The position numbers and the translations under genes are program-made. A stretch of DNA of 64,000 nt from Chryseobacterium aquaeductus. GTDB taxonomy: Bacteria; Bacteroidota; Bacteroidia; Flavobacteriales; Weeksellaceae. Every line of letters starts with the position of its first letter. The first letter of the stretch is position 1. Below the pieces are notes generated by a model. It ran no database searches. It had not been told where the DNA came from and was given only the letters and a program-made list of their open reading frames with translations. Below are positions 45,989 through 55,074 of the stretch, piece by piece. The DNA is taken from NCBI RefSeq assembly GCF_905175375.1, contig NZ_CAJIMS010000001.1, positions 2,914,001 through 2,978,000 of the forward strand, in the 5' to 3' direction.

Positions 45989-47065
45989 ATGAAAACAAAG
46001 TTTATCTCATTAGCCGCCGTACTGCTTTTCTGTTATGGATTTGCACAAGAGAATTCAAAAATAGATTCTCAAATGAAGATCTATTCGAAAAAAATCGACA
46101 GCATCATTACTTCCGAAAAATCTAAAATGAATATTGAGCTCAATGATCTAGATGAAAGTTTTAAAAACAAAAAAATAAGCTCCGAAGAGAAACAAAAACA
46201 GAAGATAGATATTGCTCTAAAATATGAAGGAATAATTAATGAAAAGGTTGATAATCAAAAATCTGATCTAGAAGATGCAACTAAAGAAATTGTGAAAAAT
46301 TCTGTTCTGGGAAAAAGTGATTATACATCTGGATTTGCACAAAATAATGCCTTATTCAGCTTCAAAGATCCTAAAAATACTAAAAAGGAGTTATTAAAAG
46401 CGGTCGATATGAATATCGGATTGGGCTATATAGATCTCACAAAATCGGCATCGTCATTCGCTTTAGGGAGTGAATCTTCGCAGATGAAGTTTGGCAGATC
46501 AGTTTCTAGTTCGATAGAAGTCAGATTCACAAGACAATTTGGTGCTGTAACTTCACCAGTATTCTATCGCTTTGGTTTTGGATATCGAGGCGACACATTT
46601 GCTCCTAAAAATTCTCAAATTGTTGATTTTAGCAATAATGAAATTTTTCTCAGAGATTTTGATCAAGGAAATTTAAAGAAATCTCGCTTTACCAATCATT
46701 ATATCGTAGCACCACTAGACTTCGTATTTGTTTTAAATCCTAAATATACTGTAGAAAATGGTGAGAAAATACTTGACAATACCAAAGGAAATTTTCGTGT
46801 TACAGCAGGTGTATATGGAGGAGTGCGATTTTTGACACAAAATCAGATTATTTACAAAAATGCTGATGACCATCGAGTTGTTAACCGTGAAAATATTCAG
46901 GATATGGTTAATAATTTTTTATTCGGAGGCAAAGTTTCTGTGGGTTTTGGTGCATTTAATGTTTTTGTAAAGAAAGACTTTACTCCGTTTTTCGGTGATG
47001 ATGTCATAATAAATAACAAATATGGTTTTCAGATTGGTTTAGAATTACTGTATGTAAATTTCTAA
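45989..47065 (+). CDS. Secreted coiled-coil/outer-membrane protein of unknown function
   Basis: A 358-residue exported protein (signal peptide 1-20, CYGFAQ). Residues ~25-110 are Lys/Glu-rich helical with coiled-coil character. From ~145 it becomes beta-strand-rich: MNIGLGYIDL, SSSIEVRFTRQFG, VFYRFGFGYRG, AGVYGGVRFL and the C-terminal YGFQIGLELLYVNF, which looks like an outer-membrane barrel with a terminal aromatic strand. It follows the sigma/anti-sigma pair after 101 bases and may be a regulated target or sensor. I do not recognise the family. Confidence 0.75.
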   Translation: MKTKFISLAAVLLFCYGFAQENSKIDSQMKIYSKKIDSIITSEKSKMNIELNDLDESFKNKKISSEEKQKQKIDIALKYEGIINEKVDNQKSDLEDATKEIVKNSVLGKSDYTSGFAQNNALFSFKDPKNTKKELLKAVDMNIGLGYIDLTKSASSFALGSESSQMKFGRSVSSSIEVRFTRQFGAVTSPVFYRFGFGYRGDTFAPKNSQIVDFSNNEIFLRDFDQGNLKKSRFTNHYIVAPLDFVFVLNPKYTVENGEKILDNTKGNFRVTAGVYGGVRFLTQNQIIYKNADDHRVVNRENIQDMVNNFLFGGKVSVGFGAFNVFVKKDFTPFFGDDVIINNKYGFQIGLELLYVNF

Positions 47066-47159
47066 TTATTCATCTAAATTTTGTTTTTATTAATAATCTA
47101 TTAAATTTTCATTAAATATTTTATTAATCTTAAATACTAATAATCAAATATTTGATTTT

Positions 47160-47191
47160 AAAACACACTCAGAAAAAGTGTGTTTTTTTTT
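47160..47191 (+). terminator. Terminator after the coiled-coil envelope gene
   Basis: A perfect 10-bp stem (47160-47169 with 47177-47186) with a 7-base loop precedes a long T tract. Confidence 0.88.
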
Positions 47192-47223
47192 GTACTTTGG
47201 CTACGCAAGAATCATATTAAAAA

Positions 47224-47607
47224 ATGAAAAATATTCAGTTAATTGGATTTATTTTAGTGGTGTTTGGAAGTTTTCTTCCACTCGTTCACGTTCCGATTAT
47301 CGGAAATTGGAACTATTGGAAAGTAGATAACTCTTTGGCAATTGCCTGTTGGGTTTTCTCCGCAATTGCATTATTTGGAATCCTCAATAACACTCCAAAA
47401 ATCGTTAAGGTTTTCGGTGTTTTGTTAATTTTGTTATTTCTGTTTACGATTTTTGCTACTAAATATCAAGCATTTAGCTACTTCAGTTTTCTTCCATTTA
47501 AATCCTGGACAGAAACTTTAGCATCAACGGTAAAACTAAAATGGGGTTGGGCTGTTGAGTTTTTAGGAGCAGTGGTAATGTTATTTTCAACTAAGAAAAA
47601 AATATGA
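47224..47607 (+). CDS. Small four-helix membrane protein of unknown function
   Basis: A 127-residue protein with about four hydrophobic segments (5-22, 38-54, 59-78 and 103-122). The start is MKNIQLIGFILVVFGSFLPLVHVPIIGNWNYW. I do not recognise a named family. Small polytopic proteins with this PLVHVP-like N-terminus are seen in Bacteroidota but are uncharacterised. It overlaps the next gene by 4 bases, so the pair are coupled. Confidence 0.72.
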   Translation: MKNIQLIGFILVVFGSFLPLVHVPIIGNWNYWKVDNSLAIACWVFSAIALFGILNNTPKIVKVFGVLLILLFLFTIFATKYQAFSYFSFLPFKSWTETLASTVKLKWGWAVEFLGAVVMLFSTKKKI

Positions 47608-48008
47608 AAGCACATACTTTCTTTTTAATTATAATGCTTTTTTGTAATTATAAAATTAAAGCTCAAGAGCATTTCTTACTGCCGGATTCACCTCCAAAAT
47701 GTCATCTTATAAAAGAAGGCAAATTCATCAAACAAGGTGATTCTGCAAAAAAATGGAATATTGTTATCAAAAAAGATTCTCAACGAGAGTACACCAACAA
47801 CGGAAAAGATTACATCAAGTATAAAATTGAATTTTTAGATGACTGCACATACAAAACCACAGTGATAGGAAAATCAGATGGTAAAAACCCAATAAGAATC
47901 GGTGATTTTATCACCAATAAAATTATAGAAACAGATCATCAGTTTATCAAAATTTCTTCACAGTATTTTAATAAAACAGATGAATTTGTACTTGAAAAAA
48001 TAGAATAA
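47604..48008 (+). CDS. Small exported protein of unknown function
   Basis: A 134-residue protein with a signal peptide (1-~20, ending KIKAQE). The mature part has PPKCHLIKEGKFI, a charged middle and KYKIEFLDDCTYKTTVIGKS, suggesting a small beta-rich periplasmic domain with two Cys that could form a disulfide. The ATG overlaps the stop of the preceding membrane-protein gene. No known family recognised; function unknown. Confidence 0.72.
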   Translation: MKAHTFFLIIMLFCNYKIKAQEHFLLPDSPPKCHLIKEGKFIKQGDSAKKWNIVIKKDSQREYTNNGKDYIKYKIEFLDDCTYKTTVIGKSDGKNPIRIGDFITNKIIETDHQFIKISSQYFNKTDEFVLEKIE

Positions 48009-48029
48009 ATTAAAATTAAAATCTATATA

Positions 48030-49208
48030 ATGAAAGAAGTATTCATTGTTTCCGCAGTAAGAACTCCTATGGGAAGTTTTATGGGAAGCTTATCAACAGT
48101 TCCGGCTACAAAATTGGGAGCAACTGCAGTAAAAGGAGCGTTAGACAAGATCAATCTTGATCCGAAAAATGTTCAGGAAATCTATATGGGTAACGTTTTA
48201 CAGGCAGGAGAAGGTCAATCTCCAGCGCGTCAGGTAGCTTTGGGAGCTGGGTTATCGAATGGAACTATTGCTACAACCATCAACAAAGTTTGTGCTTCAG
48301 GAATGAAAGCTGTAACGATGGCTGCACAGGCAATCAAAGCTGGTGATGCAGATGTTATCGTAGCCGGAGGTATGGAAAATATGTCAATGGTTCCACATTA
48401 TTTCAATGCAAGAAATGCAACAAAATTGGGTGATGTAAAAATGCAGGATGGTATGGTTTTGGACGGTCTTACAGACGTATACGGAAAGGTACACATGGGT
48501 GTTTGCGCAGAAAAGTGTGCAACAGATTATAGTTTCTCAAGAGAAGATCAGGATAATTTCGCTATCGAATCTTATAAAAGATCTGCAAAGGCTTGGAGCG
48601 AAGGTAAATTTACCGAAGAAGTTGTTCCGGTGTCTATTCCGCAAAGAAAAGGAGATCCTGTGATTTTTGCAGAAGATGAAGAATACAAATCTGTGAATTT
48701 TGACAGACTATCTACACTTCCAACGGTTTTCAAAAAAGAGAACGGTACGGTAACAGCAGCCAATGCATCTACTTTAAATGACGGTGCTTCTGCATTAATT
48801 CTTGTGTCTAAAGAAAAAATGGAAGAACTAGGCTTGAAGCCTTTAGCAAAAATCATTTCTTATGCTGATGCTGCTCATGAGCCGGAAAATTTCACAACAG
48901 CGCCTTCAAAGGCATTGCCAATTGCTCTTGGAAAGGCTGGTTTAGAAGTTTCCGATATAGATTTCTTTGAATTCAATGAAGCGTTTTCTGTAGTCGGTTT
49001 AGCAAACAACAAAATCTTAGGATTAGATGCTGCTAAAGTAAACGTAAATGGTGGGGCTGTTGCTTTGGGACATCCACTTGGAAGTTCAGGTTCTAGAATC
49101 ATTGTTACTCTGATCAATGTTTTAAAACAAAACGGAGGAAAATACGGTGCTGCAGCAATTTGTAATGGTGGCGGAGGAGCTTCTGCTATCGTTATTGAAA
49201 TTATGTAA
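48030..49208 (+). CDS. Acetyl-CoA C-acyltransferase (thiolase)
   Basis: Condenses or cleaves acyl-CoA units. The 392-residue protein has the nucleophilic Cys88 in INKVCASGMKAV, the catalytic His in NVNGGAVALGHPLGSSGSR, and the second Cys in AICNGGGGASAI. DAFGGGRG-type beta-ketothiolase features such as SPARQVALGAGL also fit. It could serve fatty acid breakdown, acetoacetate metabolism or the mevalonate pathway (acetyl-CoA acetyltransferase); the nearby mevalonate kinase makes the last attractive but does not prove it. Confidence 0.94.
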   Translation: MKEVFIVSAVRTPMGSFMGSLSTVPATKLGATAVKGALDKINLDPKNVQEIYMGNVLQAGEGQSPARQVALGAGLSNGTIATTINKVCASGMKAVTMAAQAIKAGDADVIVAGGMENMSMVPHYFNARNATKLGDVKMQDGMVLDGLTDVYGKVHMGVCAEKCATDYSFSREDQDNFAIESYKRSAKAWSEGKFTEEVVPVSIPQRKGDPVIFAEDEEYKSVNFDRLSTLPTVFKKENGTVTAANASTLNDGASALILVSKEKMEELGLKPLAKIISYADAAHEPENFTTAPSKALPIALGKAGLEVSDIDFFEFNEAFSVVGLANNKILGLDAAKVNVNGGAVALGHPLGSSGSRIIVTLINVLKQNGGKYGAAAICNGGGGASAIVIEIM

Positions 49209-49212
49209 GATT

Positions 49213-49422
49213 ATGAAAGCTAAATATGCCATTACCATCTTTTTAATAGGATTTTTAATTACTCTTTTAGGTGCAGGGCTCAAAATTACACATTTCTCGT
49301 TCGGACCACTTAACGGAAATATATGCTTGACGGTAGGTTCTGTTATTCAGGGTTTGGGTATTTTGCTGATTATTTTTAAAGTTTTCACTAATCGAAAATT
49401 CAAGAATTTTTTAAATAAATAA
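49213..49422 (+). CDS. Small two-helix membrane protein, GldL-like
   Basis: A 69-residue protein with two membrane helices (about 5-25 and 38-58). The segment GAGLKITHFSFG resembles the GAxxKIxHW-type sequence in the membrane part of GldL, the gliding/T9SS motor protein, but this protein lacks the long periplasmic region, and no gldM is near. I start at ATG 49213, 4 bases after the thiolase stop; an earlier start at 49147 would overlap the thiolase gene by 62 bases. Function unknown. Confidence 0.7.
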   Translation: MKAKYAITIFLIGFLITLLGAGLKITHFSFGPLNGNICLTVGSVIQGLGILLIIFKVFTNRKFKNFLNK

Positions 49423-49442
49423 AGAATTTTTAAAATAAATAG

Positions 49443-49474
49443 AGACCAAAAGCAGGATTGTTTTTGGTCTTTTG
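49443..49474 (+). terminator. Terminator after the GldL-like gene
   Basis: A 9-bp stem (49443-49451 with 49462-49470) with a 10-base loop is followed by TTTTG. Confidence 0.78.
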
Positions 49475-49606
49475 TTTAATTAAATATCAAATTTTCAGAC
49501 TACCAATGAGTTGAAATTTGAACCAAACAATAATATTTCACTGAAACAAAATAAAACCGTCGAATGTTCAATGGTTTTTCTATTTTTGTGCTATTAAACT
49601 CGAAAC

Positions 49607-51073
49607 ATGGAACTCAAAACACAAAACATAAAGAACAACCCGAAGATCATGAAAGCCTGGGCAGTATATGACTGGGCAAATTCTGTGTATTCTTTGGTGA
49701 TAACGTCGGCAATTTTTCCTATTTATTTTACAATCTTAACGACTGCTTACAATAAAAAAGAATATGTTGCAGCAGCGAATGAGGTACAGGAAATTCCTGT
49801 AAGAAACATGATAACAGTTTTTGGTGAAGCTTATGAACCTGAAGCAGTACTGAGTTTTTCTTATGCAATTTCTTTCTTCTTAGTCGTTCTTTTGTCTCCT
49901 TTTTTATCTTCTTTAGCCGATACTATTGGAAATAAAAAATCTTTTTTGCAGTTTTTCTGTTATCTCGGAGCAACTTCTTGTATGGGATTGGCGATGTTTA
50001 CCGGAATGGAAAATATTTTCCTTGGTTTGCTCTTCAGCATTACCGCAAGTGTTGGCTTTTGGGGAAGTTTAGTATTTTACAATTCATTTTTACCGGATAT
50101 TGCAACACCCGAAAAGCAAGATGCACTTTCTGCTAAAGGATATATTTATGGATATTTAGGATCAGTGGTTTTATTGATAATCTGTTTGGTATTGATACAA
50201 GTGGTAGCAAAAGGTCCGGAACAGACGAATATATTCATCAGAGTCAGCTTTCTTTTGACAGGAGCCTGGTGGTTTGGTTTTTCGCAATATACGTTCAAGC
50301 ATTTGCCTCAGTTTGGCGATGTAAAAGAAAAACTTCCAAAAGATTTAGTATTATTAAATTATAAAAACATCTTCAAAAGACATGAGGATCAAGGAGGTTT
50401 TTTTGAAGTTTTAAAAGATAACATCAGTTTTTACAAAGATATTGCAAAAGAAAGTTTCAGAGAATTATACAGAGTTGGGAGTAAATTGTTTGCAGATAAA
50501 AATTTAAAATATTTTCTGCTTAGTTTCTTCTTTTACAGCGTTGGGATGCAGACGATTTTTCTGATGGCTGTACCTTTTGGGAGCACAGATATCTTCCCGA
50601 AACAAGTAGATAAATACAAATTGATCATTACCATTTTGGTAATCCAGATTATTGCGATTTTCGGAGCATTTTTGTTTTCAAGATTATCAAAAAAAATTGG
50701 TAATAAAAACGTAATTACAATCGCAGTCGTTATTTGGATTGTTTGTTGTGTTTCTGCTTTTTCTCTCAATAAAGAAAATCCTAATCTTCAGCTACAATTT
50801 TATGCATTGGCTGGTCTTATAGGTTTAGTAATGGGAGGTCTTCAAGCGATGTCCAGATCTACATATTCAAAGCTTTTGCCGGAAAATTCAATGGAAAATA
50901 CAACATATTTCAGCTTTTATGATGTTCTGGAAAAAATAGCAATTATTTGCGGAATGCTAATTTTTAGTGTATTTATTCAAAAATTTGGAAATATGCAATA
51001 TGCCTTCATTGCTATGTCCGGATTTTTTGCGATAGGAGCAATCACTATAAGATTCTTAAAAACTAAAATCTAG
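49607..51073 (+). CDS. MFS transporter of the UMF1/Atg22-like family
   Basis: A 12-helix permease of 488 residues. The N-terminus MKAWAVYDWANSVYSLVI has the YDWANS signature of the UMF1 family, related to fungal vacuolar Atg22, which exports amino acids. SLADTIGNKKSFLQFFCYLG and QAMSRSTYSKLLPENSMENTTYFSFYD are further family segments. The substrate is not known. A -7 box (TATTTTTG, 49581-49588) lies 18 bases upstream. Confidence 0.88.
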   Translation: MELKTQNIKNNPKIMKAWAVYDWANSVYSLVITSAIFPIYFTILTTAYNKKEYVAAANEVQEIPVRNMITVFGEAYEPEAVLSFSYAISFFLVVLLSPFLSSLADTIGNKKSFLQFFCYLGATSCMGLAMFTGMENIFLGLLFSITASVGFWGSLVFYNSFLPDIATPEKQDALSAKGYIYGYLGSVVLLIICLVLIQVVAKGPEQTNIFIRVSFLLTGAWWFGFSQYTFKHLPQFGDVKEKLPKDLVLLNYKNIFKRHEDQGGFFEVLKDNISFYKDIAKESFRELYRVGSKLFADKNLKYFLLSFFFYSVGMQTIFLMAVPFGSTDIFPKQVDKYKLIITILVIQIIAIFGAFLFSRLSKKIGNKNVITIAVVIWIVCCVSAFSLNKENPNLQLQFYALAGLIGLVMGGLQAMSRSTYSKLLPENSMENTTYFSFYDVLEKIAIICGMLIFSVFIQKFGNMQYAFIAMSGFFAIGAITIRFLKTKI

Positions 51074-51094
51074 ATACTGTAATTGGCTTAAAAT

Positions 51095-51126
51095 TTGTTA
51101 ATATTCGGCAGAATACATTAACTTTG
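51095..51126 (+). promoter_or_regulatory. Promoter of the mevalonate kinase operon
   Basis: TTG (51095-51097) and TAACTTTG (51119-51126) have a 21-base spacer. The ATG is at 51147. Confidence 0.72.
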
Positions 51127-51146
51127 CACCAAAGATTTATTACACA

Positions 51147-52073
51147 ATGACGAACCCTCTGTTTTACGCTAAAATTCTTCTCTTCGGAGAATACGGAATT
51201 ATTGAAGATTCTCAGGGTTTGACGCTCCCTTACAGTTTTTATAAAGGCACATTGAAGTTTTCATCATTAGACTCCGAATTTGAAAAGAAGTCGAATGGTC
51301 ATCTTATTAAATACGCAGAATATTTACAAACACTAGAACTTCCTGAAGGTTTTGAATTAAATGTCTCTGAGTTTCTAAAAGAAATTTCGAAGGGTTTATT
51401 TTTCGACAGCAACATTCCGCAAGGATATGGAGTGGGCAGTTCCGGAGCTTTGGTGGCTGCAATTTTCGAACGTTATTCAATCACAAAATATATACCTGAC
51501 TTTGTATCTAAAGACCAATTAAAAAATCTTAAAAAGGTTTTTGGTCTGATGGAAAGCTATTTTCATGGCAGAAGTTCAGGTATAGATCCTTTGATATGCT
51601 ACATGAATTTGCCAATTCTTATTGAAAATAAAGAAAGTGTAGACAAAGTAGCAATTCCAAAAAGCGAAGAAGGAAAAGGAGCTATCTTTTTAATTGATTC
51701 CGGAATGACTGGAGAAACCGGTCCGATGGTTCAGATTTTCTTTGAAAAAATGAAAACAGAAGGTTTCCGAAAAACCTTGAAAGAAGAGTTTATACGTTAC
51801 AATAATGCGTGCATCGACTCTTTCCTTAAAAAAGATATGAATCCGTTTTTTAGAAACCTTAAAAAGCTTTCTCACTGGGCATACGAACATTTCCGTCCGA
51901 TGATTCCTGAAAGTATTTTTAATATCTGGAAAAAAGGGCTTGATTCTAATGCGTATTATCTGAAACTTTGCGGAAGCGGAGGCGGAGGTTATATTTTAGG
52001 ATTTACAAAAGATTACGACAAAGCAGAAAAAATGCTTGATGGTTTCCATATAGAAGTGATTTACAGATTCTAA
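51147..52073 (+). CDS. Mevalonate kinase-like GHMP kinase
   Basis: Phosphorylates mevalonate in isoprenoid synthesis. The 308-residue protein opens AKILLFGEYGIIEDSQGL, the GHMP substrate-binding region. The ATP-binding motif is PQGYGVGSSGALVAAI (PxGxGxGSS). The third GHMP motif is LCGSGGGGYILGFT. Flavobacteria use the mevalonate pathway, so the assignment fits. A UbiA prenyltransferase gene follows 10 bases later. Phosphomevalonate kinase and mevalonate diphosphate decarboxylase are not in the window. Confidence 0.88.
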   Translation: MTNPLFYAKILLFGEYGIIEDSQGLTLPYSFYKGTLKFSSLDSEFEKKSNGHLIKYAEYLQTLELPEGFELNVSEFLKEISKGLFFDSNIPQGYGVGSSGALVAAIFERYSITKYIPDFVSKDQLKNLKKVFGLMESYFHGRSSGIDPLICYMNLPILIENKESVDKVAIPKSEEGKGAIFLIDSGMTGETGPMVQIFFEKMKTEGFRKTLKEEFIRYNNACIDSFLKKDMNPFFRNLKKLSHWAYEHFRPMIPESIFNIWKKGLDSNAYYLKLCGSGGGGYILGFTKDYDKAEKMLDGFHIEVIYRF

Positions 52074-52083
52074 CTTTCAGGAA

Positions 52084-53013
52084 ATGAATTCTGAAAAAGA
52101 AACTTTCCAGGAAGAGAATTTTGTTTCCAAATCTCTGTTTTACAGATTTTCACAATTAGTAGGATTTTTATTAGGAGCAAGGTTTTTTGTTGCTATTTTG
52201 CTTACTTTTGCTCTCTACGTTTCTACGTTTTTCTTATTTAATCAGGAAGAATCTTTCAGAAATTTCGTTTTCGATTTCAAAGTTCACGGTATTATTTTCT
52301 GTACCGTTCTTTCCATACTTTCTGGCGGAATTATCAATCAATTTTACGATTTTGAGAAAGACCATATTGTAAAACCTTTCCGGACGAGAATTCAAAGTTT
52401 TATCAAGCAAAAATATTTCCTGTATGCTTATTTGGCTCTCAGTATCATTTCATTAGGAGTTGCAAGTTTTATCTCATACAGAGTTCTTGTTTTCTTTATC
52501 GTTTACCAGTTTTTTATGTGGTTTTACAGTCATAAAATGAGTCGCATTTTAATCGTAAATAACATCACATTTGTCAGTCTTACTTTATATCCGTTCTTCG
52601 GAATGATGGTGTATTATGAGACTTTTTCAAAGAAAATTCTGCTGATGGCGATTTTTTTATTTCTGATTCTTTTATGTATCGATATTGTAAAAGATACCTT
52701 GACGAAAAGTGTAGATAAGACATTTGGCTATGTAACGATTCCCAATTATTTTACAAGTAAAAACACTAAAACCATCATTATTTCTTTATTGATGATCACG
52801 ATGGCAGTTTCAATGAAACTTATTTTAAAAACTGGAACCTCAGGGTTTATGGCGTATTATTTTTCTTTAGGATTATTCATTATGATTGCATGCATATATT
52901 TGCTTTTAAATTCATCAAAAAAGTCTAAATTTTTCACGCTTAATATTTTACGTTTTTGGGTTTTTGTAGGAATTATCGCAATGCTGCTCAACGGAATTGA
53001 GGGCAAGTTGTAG
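52084..53013 (+). CDS. UbiA-family prenyltransferase
   Basis: A polytopic membrane enzyme of 309 residues attaching a prenyl chain to an acceptor. The first Asp-rich motif is NQFYDFEKDHIVKPFRTR, similar to NDYxDxxxDxxNKPxRP. The second is DIVKDTLTKSVDKTFGYVTIPN. Eight or so hydrophobic segments are visible. Its acceptor is not clear: menaquinone ring (MenA-like) or geranylgeranylglyceryl phosphate (as in flavobacterial homologues annotated so). Co-location with mevalonate kinase supports an isoprenoid role. Confidence 0.85.
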   Translation: MNSEKETFQEENFVSKSLFYRFSQLVGFLLGARFFVAILLTFALYVSTFFLFNQEESFRNFVFDFKVHGIIFCTVLSILSGGIINQFYDFEKDHIVKPFRTRIQSFIKQKYFLYAYLALSIISLGVASFISYRVLVFFIVYQFFMWFYSHKMSRILIVNNITFVSLTLYPFFGMMVYYETFSKKILLMAIFLFLILLCIDIVKDTLTKSVDKTFGYVTIPNYFTSKNTKTIIISLLMITMAVSMKLILKTGTSGFMAYYFSLGLFIMIACIYLLLNSSKKSKFFTLNILRFWVFVGIIAMLLNGIEGKL

Positions 53014-53308
53014 GTGTATTTTACCACAAAAGAAGTACTTTAAAAAAGAAATTCAACTACAAAATACAAAACTCTGTAATTTTGAATATTTAAGTAAAAT
53101 CAACGTAGCGTTCTTTGCTAAGTAGAACGCCTTTGCGAACGAAGAATATTTTCAATAATAAAAAAAATTGGTGAACTTTGCGTTAGAATAAATTTTAATG
53201 AATAATTAGAATTTTATTAGTTTTTCGTGTTTAAAAAACTAAAAAAATATATTTTAAAAACATTCAGGTTATTCTTACATTTGCCAAAATCAAAATTTAA
53301 TAAAAAGG
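53014..53308. other. Intergenic region with CTTTGCG repeats
   Basis: No gene was found. Several variants of the unit CTTTGCGaac/CTTTGCTaag occur at 53106-53205. A -7 box, TACATTTG, lies at 53276-53283, 25 bases before the proline dehydrogenase ATG, without a clear TTG. Confidence 0.5.
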
Positions 53309-54475
53309 ATGCCCATTTTTAACGATACTAAAGTCGCATTTGCCGATAAAACAGATGCTCAGTTGAGAAAAGCGTATTGGATGTTTAAGATGATCGAAAA
53401 GCCAGCTTTGACCAATATCGGAACTTCTCTGCTAAATTTCACGGTTCATAATAACTTTCCTTTCGTCAACGGAATTGTAAAAAACACTTTGTTTGAACAA
53501 TTTGTAGGTGGTGAAACTCGTGAAGAAAGCATGAAGGCGGTAAAACAGCTTTTCAAAAGAGGTGTTGGAAGCATCTTCGATTATTCGATTGAAGGGAAAG
53601 AGGATGAAGAAACTTTCGATGCAGTTTGCCAGGAAATTAAAGATATCATTAAATTTTCTGTTGGAAATCCTGCCATTCCGTTTATTGTTTTTAAACCTAC
53701 TGCTTTTGGACGAATTGATTTGTATGAAGCCGTTGGCAAAAATGCAGAACTGACTTCAAGCCAAAAAGAAGAATGGGCAAGAGTGGTAAAAAGATTTGAT
53801 GAAGTTTGTAAACTATGTCACGAGCACGATAAAAAAGTGATGATTGATGCCGAAGAATCTTGGATGCAAGACTCTGCAGATCAGCTTTGCGAAGAAATGA
53901 TGGAGAAATACAATCAGGAAAAACCGATTGTCTGGAACACCATTCAGATGTACAGAACGCATCGTTTGGAATATATGGAGGCAAACCTTCAACATGCAAG
54001 AGAAAAGAATTATTTTATAGGTTATAAGATCGTTCGTGGAGCATATATGGAAAAGGAAAGAGCAAGAGCTGCCGAAAAAGGATATCCTGACCCAATTCAA
54101 CCTGACAAAGAAGCATCAGACAAAAATTACAACGCAGGAATTGATTTTGTGATGAATCATTTGGATAAAGTTTCAGCATTCTTCGGAACACATAATGAGG
54201 TATCTTCAGAGCTGGTGATGGATAAAATGAAGGCAAAAGGAATTGAAAATGACAATCCTAATATCTATTTCGGACAACTTTACGGAATGAGCGACAATAT
54301 TAGCTTCTATCTATCTGATAAAGGCTATAATGTGGCCAAATATCTTCCATATGGGCCTGTGAAAGATGTTGTTCCATATCTTACAAGAAGAGCCCGAGAG
54401 AATACATCTGTTGCAGGACAAACAGGAAGAGAATTGGGCTTAATTAAAAAAGAACTGGAAAGAAGAAGAAAATAA
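53309..54475 (+). CDS. Proline dehydrogenase
   Basis: FAD enzyme that oxidises proline to pyrroline-5-carboxylate. The 388-residue protein is a stand-alone ProDH without the aldehyde dehydrogenase half of PutA. The beta/alpha barrel shows VMIDAEESWMQDSAD, YKIVRGAYMEKERARAAEKGYPDPIQ, FFGTHNE and QLYGMSDNISF, with the C-terminal YLTRRARENTSVAG containing the Arg pair that binds the carboxylate. Its P5C dehydrogenase partner is not adjacent. Confidence 0.94.
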   Translation: MPIFNDTKVAFADKTDAQLRKAYWMFKMIEKPALTNIGTSLLNFTVHNNFPFVNGIVKNTLFEQFVGGETREESMKAVKQLFKRGVGSIFDYSIEGKEDEETFDAVCQEIKDIIKFSVGNPAIPFIVFKPTAFGRIDLYEAVGKNAELTSSQKEEWARVVKRFDEVCKLCHEHDKKVMIDAEESWMQDSADQLCEEMMEKYNQEKPIVWNTIQMYRTHRLEYMEANLQHAREKNYFIGYKIVRGAYMEKERARAAEKGYPDPIQPDKEASDKNYNAGIDFVMNHLDKVSAFFGTHNEVSSELVMDKMKAKGIENDNPNIYFGQLYGMSDNISFYLSDKGYNVAKYLPYGPVKDVVPYLTRRARENTSVAGQTGRELGLIKKELERRRK

Positions 54476-54492
54476 TTCATTTAAATAAATTC

Positions 54493-54525
54493 AAGTCTGG
54501 TCAGAAAATGATCAGACTTTTTTAT
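54493..54525 (+). terminator. Terminator after proline dehydrogenase
   Basis: An 11-bp stem (54493-54503 with 54509-54519, one G-T pair) is followed by T residues. The stop codon of the convergent HTH gene overlaps its end. Confidence 0.83.
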
Positions 54526-55055
54526 GGCTCAAAACTTTCAAATTTTCCATTTTTATAAAACAGAACGATACGTTTTATCTTATTTGTTTGATTTTCAACG
54601 ATTTGATTAATCACTTCATCGTTTGTTTTTTGTAATGGCTGAGAATCGGATATTTTTTCTTCAACTGTACTTCGATGAGAAATAATTGATTCTCGTTGCG
54701 CAGGAATTTCTACAGATTCTTTATCCTCGATTCCAAAATCATCATCATTCATCATGGTGAATAAATCTGGAAGTGATGTGGGTTTCGTTTTTTCCTCTGC
54801 ACTTTCATTTTCAAGAATATTTTCACTTTCCGGTAAGTCAGATTTCAGCATTTCACCGTCACCATTCACCAGCCAATCCCATAAAATCTCGGGAAATCTG
54901 GATTTTATTTTTATAATAAATTCCAAAGAGGGTTTGTTCCTTCCTGAAGTAATATGTGAAATGGAAGACCGTTGCACATCAATCTCATCTGCAAACTCAG
55001 AAGAACTCAGTTTTGAATATTCGATAACTTTTGAAATTCTCTCATTTAAACTCAT
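54522..55055 (-). CDS. HTH (XRE/Cro-type) transcriptional regulator
   Basis: A DNA-binding protein of 177 residues. I start at ATG 55055 (MSLNERISKVIEY); the earlier Met codons run through the operator region and translate as unlikely sequence. The helix-turn-helix is at about 9-45 (LSSSEFADEIDVQRSSISHITSGRNKPS). The rest is acidic and Ser/Glu-rich, without a recognisable effector or protease domain. Three palindromic operator-like sites immediately upstream (55075-55122) suggest it represses its own promoter. Its targets are unknown. Confidence 0.85.
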   Translation of the reverse strand: MSLNERISKVIEYSKLSSSEFADEIDVQRSSISHITSGRNKPSLEFIIKIKSRFPEILWDWLVNGDGEMLKSDLPESENILENESAEEKTKPTSLPDLFTMMNDDDFGIEDKESVEIPAQRESIISHRSTVEEKISDSQPLQKTNDEVINQIVENQTNKIKRIVLFYKNGKFESFEP

Positions 55056-55074
55056 ACAACAAGTTTTTTTATGT

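Noticed and set aside
53090..53210. Small RNA built from the CTTTGCG repeats
   Set aside because: The units do not form a stable hairpin with a terminator; they look like repeat debris.
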